From contig JAPDOI010000272.1 of assembly GCA_029168955.1 (NCBI GenBank), forward strand, positions 248,001 to 312,000: a DNA stretch of 64,000 bases. Direction: 5' to 3'. A program made the translations under genes and the position numbers. The DNA is from Aplectana chamaeleonis (taxonomy: Eukaryota > Nematoda > Chromadorea > Rhabditida > Cosmocercidae). Shown here piece after piece: positions 56,274 through 64,000 of this stretch (position 1 is its first letter; every line of letters begins with the position of its first letter). A model generated the notes under the pieces. The model did not search any database. It had not been told where the DNA came from and saw nothing but the letters and a program-made list of their open reading frames with translations.

Positions 56274-56743
56274 AGGCAGCATACACGCTCGTAAACGTAG
56301 TTGAGATAACTACGGAATTAGAATGGTATGGCACCGAACACAACGCCCACGCCTTTTTAAACGTCAAAAACGATCCACAATGACGCTACACGAGTGAGAA
56401 GTTGGGCCCGCCCCTGCATCTGCCCGCCTCCTGTATTTGCGTCCTCTTCCAAAAACAGGAGTGCTGGGCCATTTCCTCCTTCGGCGACGTTTGTGGGTGG
56501 TGGAATGGGTACAATAGGTAAACCATACGCGCTGACGACGGTGGAATTGGCCCAGAACCCCTGTTCTGGAGAAGGACGCAAAGGCAGGGGCGGGCAGATA
56601 CAGGGGCAGGGCCAACTTCTCATTCGTGTAGCGTCATTGTGAGCCGTTTTTGACGTTTCAAAATGCATAGGCGTTGTGTTCTCAGCCATACGATTCTATG
56701 TTCGTGGTTATCTCAAAAACGTTTACGAGCGTGTATGCTGCCT
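56274..56743. mobile_element. 470-bp TTAA-type foldback, family R1 (copy 2)
   Basis: Flanked by TTAA (56,270-56,273) and TTGA (56,744-56,747). The left arm equals that of copy 1, but the right arm at 56,635-56,725 carries many substitutions relative both to copy 1 and to its own left arm. Confidence 0.8.
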
Positions 56744-57144
56744 TTGAGATCTGCAGCACATTCTATTCTGCTAAGTTCATTACAAACTATTCACGAACAT
56801 TACTGCTTACACGTTTTCAGCAGTTGCACAAGAACAAGATTTCGAGTTTGCGAAGAAATTCATGGTTTCTGTTCTTTTGTAATAGTCGGCAGATCACTCG
56901 AAACTTGATCAGAGTGATTTTTGACGTTGAAATTTTTCCTCTCTCTTCTTTGAAGCTAAGCAGGTAAAGTTTTAGTTCTGGAATTATACCTATTCTTACA
57001 AGGCTTATGAATTTTTCTTTCGAGAACCATGTTTGTACATGATCACGTTGCTACTAGCTTAGCAAACATCGACCTAAAATGGAGTTTAGATAGGAAGGAG
57101 ATCTTGATTTTTTCAAATATTTCATGTTTTTGAGTACGATGCCC

Positions 57145-57669
57145 TTTTCAGAGGCAGAGAAACCGTTCACAAGTTATCACGAAAATTTCCCCTGTTTCCA
57201 ACATTTTTGATAGTAACTCGGCTACCTTCAAAAACCCCGTGGTGTAGACTTGTTCTTGATTGTTTCCAGGGCGGAGAAGTGATAAGAAATTTTCGATATT
57301 TATCGGAATTTCTCAGACTTCTATGATTTCTTCTTTTTTTTCGAGACGATCGTTCAAATTTTTATCTGATAGAAGCTCATAATCATTAATCCCTTAAACT
57401 TGTTTTCTCTCCAGAATATTCATCATGACCTTTAAATCTGCTGCTATGCTTGACCGCTGCTGACGTTTTCTCCTTTCCCTGCTGTTCGTGTTTTTCTTTA
57501 CCTTTTTCCATAAGCACTGCACGCTTTGTGCCTTACGGTATGTTACATAGTATGTGTGTGAAATTTTTTTGGTGGGGAGGGGGGGTAACTTTATCGAATT
57601 TGCATTCCCGACAGCTTCTGTGCTAAAAAAGATGTTGTACAGAAGTACCATTTCGATCGAAATGAACAT
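57145..57669 (-). other. Minus-strand open frames of uncertain status (copy 2)
   Basis: Counterpart of 46,248-46,772. The frame at 57,394-57,669 is intact; the downstream frame is interrupted by a TGA produced by a single substitution. Confidence 0.25.
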
Positions 57670-59215
57670 AGCCAGTTAGAGATAAGGTTAAGTGGAGCAC
57701 GATCTCGGACTTTCATCGCGAAGACTTTGTCACAATATCTCTCAGGGTCGCTCAAAATTAGAGAACCATGAAACCATCCGAAAAATTGGTCAGCTCTAAG
57801 GGAAAAATACTTCGTGGAATTTAACTTCAAATTATTTTCGTGAATTCGTGAAAAAAACTCACTGAATATACCATGCAGTACAAACACTTCACGTACAGCT
57901 TTTTTATGAAAAAGGAAGCCGCTCGAGAGCTCAGAAACAGCAATGATGAGGAGAGAATGTAGGGAAATTAGCGCCCACGAAACATCAACAGCTGATGAGG
58001 GGCAATTGATTATGCCGTCTCGAAAGACGGCCAAATTGCAACAATGATCTGCACTCACTGGAGTTTTTAATTGTTGTAGGCTTCATAATGATTTTTCCTC
58101 CGATATTTATCTCATGTTAGGGTAGGTTATCAGTCTAAAGCTTAATCCACAGCCATTGCGGGAAATTTTTGGCATAATCAGCACAAAACTCGGAATTCCA
58201 CTTAAACTTCAACGGAGATGGTCAATCGTCGTCAAAAAAAGTGAAATGATCGTGTTTTCCTACCCGCGCCGTCACCACCTCGGTCATGCACGACCCATGA
58301 CTTGGTTCCTTCCCTACGTGTCTCTGCAATATGTGCGCTATTTCCATTTTCCACCCGCAGCTCGTGGCTCCCTTTCAGACCTCAGGTCCATGGCTGCGTA
58401 CCGAGGTAGGTGACATTCGGCTGCGAGCGAAGTCACCACCTCAGCACGCACACGTGCATTAGGATAGGGTGGCCACCACCTATTTCGCTTGCGATGTGAG
58501 CCACCATCTCGCGCCGGGGTGGCAGCTATCAGCTCCCACCTTTCGGTGGGTTTGCTACGGGCCCAAGAGAAATAGAACAGCCGAATAGGAGGCGACGCAA
58601 GAGATAGCCTGATTTGATTGAGATATCATACTTTCACGTACAGGCCAATTCCTCCTTTCTCATGTGTCAGTTGCAATAATACTGGATCATTTCAGGCCCA
58701 GTAAACGGATTTCCAATCACTTTTCGCGACTTTTCTCAGCACAGATGTTGTTTAGAGCTCCGGGCCTTCCCTAACCTGTGAAAAACACGGGAGCAAATTT
58801 TATCGTGTATGCTGCCTTTAAACGCTTTCAGAGCCCTTTAATTGGTGCAAATAAACGCAAAACCGAAAATCCGCACGCTATCAGTCTGTGCACAGTTTGG
58901 AAAATGTGTCTTCACCCAAATTTTCGTTCAGTGAGGTAGTCTTGGGCGCTGAACAACATTATGAGGTCTGCTTCCGGGTTTTCCGAAAACTAATGCGCGT
59001 TCTGGAAGGTACAGCAGGTACGAAATTCTGACGAAAAATGCCTATAACTTTTTCAAGGTGGTTTTAAGCAGCTGTGGAGACCATAATCAGATTCTACGAC
59101 AAAAAGCTGGAAAAGTATATTTCGTCAGGAATGGCCAGGGGGACTAAAAGAAGTTTTCTTGTAAGAGGTTTGGTGGGATTGTAACTATCAGACTTTTTAC
59201 TCTAACACTTTCTAA

Positions 59216-60079
59216 TGCAAGGGGCCAAAGATGCAAACTTGTGTCAAGACTAGCGGCAATTCCTCCCGGTTCGTGCGGGAATGACTTATCAAAGCTTGAG
59301 TAAGAAATCACAAGTTTTTCCACATAATTCGGTTTCAAAACAGCTGTCAGCCGGTATCTTCAATAGGAATAAGTGGTATTCTAGTTCTATTTCTACTAGA
59401 ATAGTGTTTATAGTTTTTGAATTTTTTGTTCATGTATGTGTCTTTGACTGTTTATTCATCTTATGTGCCTAGGCAACTGTGATAAATTTGAATTTGGAAA
59501 TCAGCCGTCCTGAAAGAAAATCAGAGAATTTGCTCGTAGAGGCGCGTGTGTTGTGTGCGTTTACACTACACGCAGTTTATTTGACGCGTGAGTCCCAATG
59601 ACCGAGGCGTCTGCGAAGATTGAGCCGTGATCGCCCCCCTCCTAGCTGCGATTACACCCAACCCCCCCCCCTGCTGCGAGAAAACCTGAAAATAAACATT
59701 ACAATAAGAAAAACTAAGGAAGAACTACAAAAAGCAAGAAAACTGAGAAAATGTAAGGAAAACCCTCACAACAGCTGATGATGTCATTCGAATCAGCGCC
59801 TGCTCCCGCACGTGACCGATCCGCGCAGAACCAGGCGCTTGAAAAAAGTGAACCTTTAAATTCAAAACCGAGGGGTCCAGATTTTGTTAATTAGATCAAA
59901 TGAACTCGAATTTTTCAAGAGAGAAAGAACCCAGCAAAATCTGGGCATCAGCATGTGATCGAGATTTGGGTGGTTTCTCGTTGTGTCCCAGCGTTCTGAA
60001 GAGTGATGAATTGCTACTTCGACTTGGTCGAAAACTAGATTATTCGTTTTTAAATGTCCAGTTCGAGTTCAGGGTGGTC
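59216..60079. other. AT-rich stretch with no gene recognised
   Basis: Unique sequence after the duplication. It contains short runs of C (59,633-59,670) and a few open frames under 80 codons without recognisable domains. CGCGTGAGTCCCAATGACCGAGGCG near 59,583 resembles the TCATCGGGACTCACGCGTAA segment inside the duplication (near 43,572), in opposite sense, suggesting one more dispersed repeat. Confidence 0.35.
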
Positions 60080-60790
60080 ACTCATCAGAGAATTTTTATT
60101 TGGAAAATCGAAACATCATTCGATTAGTTACCCTAATCCTCGTTCAAACCGATCTGGCAGTTTCTAATTTTCAAACGTGTTCATCCATCGAAAAATCACG
60201 GAAACGTGTTAGATGATTATCAAAACCAACTTTCATCCGGAATTTTCTTCTTCTTTTACTTCAAGTCCATAGAAAGTGATAGTCCAGGAACATTCATTTG
60301 GAAGTTTCAAAAGTCGTTCTAGGAACCTCTACTAATAAAATTTGGAAACGGGAGGAAATTCAAAAAGGAGTGCATAAAAAAGTCAGTATTTTGAAAAAAT
60401 CGTGATTGGTTAAATTGATTCACGGTAATATCGATCGAACTGTTTCTCATTTGTGAACGTGTTCATACACCAAAAAATCAAAAAAAATTCATTCTCAGGG
60501 ATTATTAAAGATGCCTTTTCTCCTGAAGATCTGACTCATAGAATCCGAAAATGGGGAAAAACTCAAAAAGGGGGTGCATGCAATAAAAACCCTAAAATGC
60601 TAAAAGCTTAAGATAGTATTCTGATCTCGGAAAAAATATCGTGAATAACTACCGGAAGTTAGAGTCATCCACAAAAAAAATCGATCGAGCTGTTTATTAT
60701 TTTCGAATATGCTCATCCATCGAAATTTTTCAAAGATCACGTTACATGACTATGGGAAAAAGCCTTTATTTGGTTTTTTTATTGTTTTTG
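60080..60790. repeat. Three diverged tandem copies of a ~250-285-bp unit
   Basis: A core of the form (TC)GATCGAACTGTTTCT-ATTT--GAACGTGTTCATCCATCGAAAAATC occurs near 60,150, 60,435 and 60,680. A second landmark, AAA-TCAAAAAGG-G-TGCAT, occurs near 60,358 and 60,567 in the same relative position. Copies differ at perhaps a third of bases, so this is an old array. Confidence 0.55.
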
Positions 60791-60839
60791 ATTGAAGTTC
60801 GTAAGCTCGATCGATATTTTTGTGGATGACTCTAACTTC
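60654..60839. repeat. Inverted pair of ~36 bp overlapping the third tandem unit
   Basis: GAAGTTAGAGTCATCCACAA (from 60,655) with the following GATCGAGC is mirrored at 60,805-60,839 (GCTCGATCGATATTTTTGTGG, then ATGACTCTAACTTC). The intervening sequence is about 114 bp. It may mark the ends of a small foldback element. Confidence 0.6.
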
Positions 60840-60932
60840 AAAGATTTGCGCAACAACTGCAAAGAAAAAAGTTTTAGGATTAGAAAAATACAAAAATCCA
60901 ATCGATGTGACGTCGATGCCGATGGGCGGCGC

Positions 60933-61043
60933 GTCTACGTGGCTGCCCCACCTCCATGTAGGCGCCGTGCTGAACGCTCATCCTCTCCTTCGTGGCACCC
61001 GATAAGCACAGCGCCTGCATGGTGGTGGGGCAGCTTCGTAGAC
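60933..61043. repeat. 111-bp imperfect hairpin (39-bp arms, 33-nt loop)
   Basis: Arms 60,933-60,971 and 61,005-61,043 pair at 34 of 39 positions, including an 11-bp uninterrupted block (GCTGCCCCACC) and ends GTCTACG / CGTAGAC. It lies in a GC-rich island within AT-rich DNA and is followed by GGTAAGT. Size and mismatch pattern resemble an animal microRNA precursor, but a foldback transposon remnant is equally possible. Confidence 0.6.
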
Positions 61044-61098
61044 GGTAAGTCATAATTATTTTTCTTGCCTACCGGATTCTTTGTATATAGGATAGGAT

Positions 61099-61516
61099 AG
61101 GATGACAGAATTGGGAATCCCTGTCTCGCACGCCCGTATTTTCCTACCCCTCCGAGTAACAGAATGGAAAGTTAATTTTGAGAAAACATGTAATAGTTGA
61201 GAATGATAGCACTATCAAATGGGAGTGCACCAGAGAAACAGCTTTATTTAGTTGAATATAACATGTCTGCATACCGATAAATTCTCGTCCACTTTCGAGA
61301 ATGGCTTCGGCTGACTTTTTTAGAAGGGGGATTTCATCGGTGCACAAAAACGTTATAACCAGGTAAATCGAGCTGATTCTCTCGTGCCTTCCCTTTTGAT
61401 AGTGCTATCACTCCAAATTATCACATGTTTTCTCAAGTTTACCTTTCCATTCTGTTACTCGAAGGAGCGGCAAAACACTGGCGTGCGCAGTAGGGATTCT
61501 CAATTTCTGTCATCCC
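61099..61516. mobile_element. 418-bp foldback element with ~145-bp arms
   Basis: The left arm (61,099-61,243, from GGATGACAGAATTG) and right arm (61,370-61,516, ending TTCTGTCATCC) are complementary with moderate divergence; strong blocks are GATAGCACTATCA, GAGAAAACATGT and AGTAACAGAATGGAAAG. Three GGATA units lie just outside the left end. No coding frame. Family unknown. Confidence 0.7.
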
Positions 61517-61974
61517 GGATGGTTTTCAGCGCTTCAAAAGTTAGGGGCTGTGCGGTCCTATTTATGCTGTTATGTCGACCATGTTTGTGAGCGTGTTTGA
61601 GTTTGAGAACCGAGACAAACATAGACAAGAGAAGTAGTTAGGGTGGCCTGAGAGCTGAAAAAACGGAAAGGACGCACAAAAACTACTAGGCGAAGGTGGT
61701 CAGAAAGCAAAAGGCATCAAAATGAATAACAAACATGATTGGACATAGCAAGGAAATGATCGATCCCAGTAGGAGTTTTGTTTGGATGTCGGTCCAATCG
61801 AGTGGACTGATTAGTTCTGCGCCAACCCCCGACGTCTCTCGCTTCTCTCGGGTAAAACTGGAAGGCGGAGCCATTCCGAAAAGTCTCTCGTTCGTCCCGG
61901 CGCGGCAGAAAAAAGCGGTTCGGCCATCGGTCGATCCGAAGTGAAGCCTGAATTGTAGCGCCGCGGACGTTTTC

Positions 61975-62095
61975 GACATCAAATTGCCAAGAAACTACGC
62001 CACGTCCAGCCCGATCGATTGGCGCGCGCTTGCGGAAACTAGCCGGGCGCGTAAGCTCTCCCGCGCCCTGAACTTTTACATAAGTTAGAAACCGC
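61975..62095 (+). repeat. R3-family fragment
   Basis: In order it shares AAATTGCCAAG, GCCACGTCCAGCC-GATCGATT, TTGCGGAAACTAGC-GG and GCGCCCTGAAC with the reverse complement of 4,500-4,640, inside the TTAA-type element at 4390-4846. It lies within a CpG-rich stretch (61,770-62,080). Ends are not defined. Confidence 0.55.
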
Positions 62096-63703
62096 TATTT
62101 CAGCTTATTCTGAGCGCTCTTCTACGCTGTTTTTCCACTATTCAAAAGCTCACTACCAAACAACTCCATTTTTGAGTCGAACTCGAATAAAAGCGAACAC
62201 TAACTTCAATAAGAGTTTTGGGTAGGCGAAAAAAAAGAAGGGTGGAAAGTCAGAAGATCTCTATCATATCATACGATCTCTATAAGCAACATTAAAACTA
62301 TGAGCATCGTCAACGACATCACCTCAGAGATAACATGAAAACTTATAGCGATTTCTCGCGCTAAGACGATTCAGTCAGTTTTTGATATCTTAGATCATGT
62401 TGGATCTCTAACCCTAAGCACCGGTTAGCAACGATTCCTTAATTCTTCGGCTAATTAGGCTGGGTGCGCACGGCGTGTCTGATCCCTGAAACGTGGGAAG
62501 TGTTTCATAGTTCTTACAGGTGTTTCAGCTAAGAGAGTGCGAGCAATTTATGAACAAACTGTTTGTAGAATGAATTGGAGGAGGAGAGCTGGGATGACAT
62601 TCGAAAGAAAAATGAACCTTTTCGAAAGTTCTAGAGAAGAACGAAGAAAGACGTTGAGTGTAGTTAAGTATTATAGCAGGAAAATTGTTTTCACAGACAG
62701 ACAGCCGCAAAGTGAAAATGTTATGAATTTACTGCGGTTTCCACCCAGTCTTTTCTATTTCTTTTTTTTTTTCGAATTGCTCAGACATCATCTGAGAATG
62801 GTCCATTCTACAAGAGAGCGCGTCCTAATTGAATTTAAAACGTAACGAATCGGGAGATGCACTGCGAGAAATATATAATTCCATTAGAAGAAGCTTGCTA
62901 TAGCTGGTTATAAGTTTCAAACCTACGGTCATACTAATAGGCAGGTGGATCTTAGATTCAGAAGGTAGAGAAGGTGGAGGAGAAACATCGCTGTTCAGAA
63001 ACAAGCACCTATGCAATACAATTTCCTCGTCACAGTTGCCGAAAGCCATTACTAGAGGGCAAATGTGTGTTACTCGTCTCAACGATCGTTAGCAATCCGA
63101 GTCAAGTTTATGCAGAAGCCAAACATCTGGTGCGTGGATGTCGTCCACCAGATGCGCTTCGGGTTATGCATGAAAACTCTTTCTGACTATCCAATTGCAC
63201 GAAAATGACAGTCGAAACCACTGAAAATCCTTGACGACCTTAGGAGTTGGCAGCAAAGAATTCATGCTCCTGGGAGTTTTGACGATGGATGTCAGAGATA
63301 GCACAGAAAACCTTGGAGACTATGGTGACTTCTCCATACTCGTACAACACGCAAAAGGCAACTGTTTGATATCTGACGTACATACATAAAAAAGGAATGC
63401 ATTTCTACATACATAGTTCGGTTAACAAGTACAAAGCGGAGTTAATGCAGCTGCCAATCTGAATTAGCTGCGATCCCCATTCGGCTGAGGACTCGGGCTC
63501 TTTTCACCTCCTTTAGTGCCTGGGGTGATATAGCAGAAAGTACGGTTTCGTGCCTTTATGCTTTTTTTTGCAAAGGTTGTTTTGCATTCGCCTCTGAAAG
63601 GATTTCACTAGAGTAGAGTACCAATACCCGTCACAGCACATATGCACATATTGCCCATATTCGTTACTGAGCGCACAAATGCTGCAGAAAGGAGGATACT
63701 CAC
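62096..63703. other. AT-rich stretch with no gene confirmed
   Basis: Frames of 70-102 codons exist but none shows a recognisable domain. One hairpin, CATCTGGTG...CACCAGATG (about 63,124-63,154), is present, with partial pairing beyond it. Confidence 0.4.
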
Positions 63704-63963
63704 AAACAGCTTGGAACTTCTACGGTCGGTGTACGGTCAAAGTCGAAATCCACGAGCGTCTGGTCTACATCTAAAGGCCATATTCGTCGATGAACTAACT
63801 TGGAAATTAGCGATTTAGGATTGGTGTAATTGCCAGCCAGCCACCGGTGACATTTAAATGGCCCGCGCCAGCCCAAGTTTAGATTTAAATGTTTTTTCTT
63901 GGGGAAACAAGCCACGGACCTAACAACATTGTGTCGCCGTTTGGGAGGGCCGCGCAGCGTCAC
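63704..63963 (-). other. Weak candidate exon at the window edge
   Basis: On the minus strand an open frame contains KCHRWLAGNYTNPKSL and LVHRRIWPLDVDQTLVDFDF and reaches AGCTGTTT followed by GTGAGT (63,698-63,703), a good 5' splice site. The composition is protein-like, and this is the only such stretch outside repeats. Against it: a CATTTAAAT / ATTTAAATG inverted pair lies inside (63,852-63,891), which could mean repeat DNA. I recognise no family and the start is undefined. Confidence 0.25.
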
Positions 63964-64000
63964 AGTAGCAGACAGACAGCATCGGCATCAGCCGCTGGCT

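Larger units (their letters stand above)
55752..58817. mobile_element. Possible TTAA-flanked composite element (copy 2)
   Basis: Counterpart of 44,853-47,924, with TTAA at 55,748-55,751 and 58,818-58,821 and the same 14-bp inverted ends. Confidence 0.4.
48366..59215 (+). repeat. Large tandem duplication, copy 2
   Basis: This is the second copy of 37,476-48,365. Similarity fades near 59,205-59,215: copy 1 has CTAACACTTTCTAACGACTTTAAG where copy 2 has CTAACACTTTCTAATGCAAGGG, with a few more matching words up to about 59,250. Divergence is concentrated in two places: the right arm of the foldback element (56,635-56,725) and homopolymer runs. The rest is nearly identical. Confidence 0.95.

Noticed and set aside
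1..64000. Spliced-leader, 5S or other rRNA genes
   Set aside because: No stretch resembling the nematode SL1 leader or conserved rRNA segments was seen on either strand.

Overview
The window is repeat-dominated eukaryotic DNA. The most likely source is a parasitic nematode of the strongylid/hookworm type. This rests on the style of the non-LTR retrotransposons, on short introns with TTTTTGTGTAG-like acceptors, on many foldback DNA elements and on TACCGTAA-rich repeats; the species is an inference. No complete host protein-coding gene is visible. There is no operon, rRNA gene, bona fide tRNA gene, spliced-leader gene, CRISPR array or prokaryotic feature.

Layout. (1) 1-8.2 kb is a mosaic of old repeats: a CpG-dense stretch, a tRNA-like SINE promoter, two tandem copies of a TTAA-type element, a nested insertion at 2.1-2.5 kb, a TTAA element at 4.39-4.85 kb, a CGGAT-rich tract, and a CR1/jockey-like LINE endonuclease remnant (5.75-7.07 kb) split by an 869-bp Tc1/mariner-like foldback element. 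(2) 8.19-8.82 kb is a near-perfect 0.64-kb palindrome. (3) 8.89-28.87 kb is a 20-kb satellite. It begins with 21-bp units and becomes a 42-bp (2 x 21) array of roughly 460 monomers with higher-order blocks; the very long 'ORFs' here are a by-product of a stop-poor unit whose length is a multiple of three. (4) 28.9-33.4 kb holds more repeats, including a 5'-truncated LINE with 18-bp flanking direct repeats and a 1-kb palindromic TTAA element. (5) 33.9-37.19 kb is a nearly full-length LINE (AP endonuclease plus reverse transcriptase) killed by two frameshifts and three in-frame stops. It sits inside an older inverted copy of a segment found in the duplication. (6) 37,476-48,365 and 48,366 to about 59,215 form a direct tandem duplication of about 10.9 kb, almost identical between copies. 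(7) 59.2-64 kb is AT-rich and holds a degenerate tandem repeat, a long hairpin, a foldback element and one weak candidate exon at the edge.

How it fits together. The unifying theme is non-autonomous DNA elements whose ends read TTAA (or a one-base variant) followed by AGGCA. At least fourteen such ends occur outside the second duplication copy. Several nested insertions can be ordered because an uninterrupted relative survives elsewhere in the window. The two duplication copies act as a natural experiment, and show one pocket that looks like arm-to-arm gene conversion inside a foldback element. I found no unmistakably new gene system. The most unusual objects are the satellite and its 21-to-42-bp growth, the TTAA element family, and the hairpin-rich minisatellite within the duplication.
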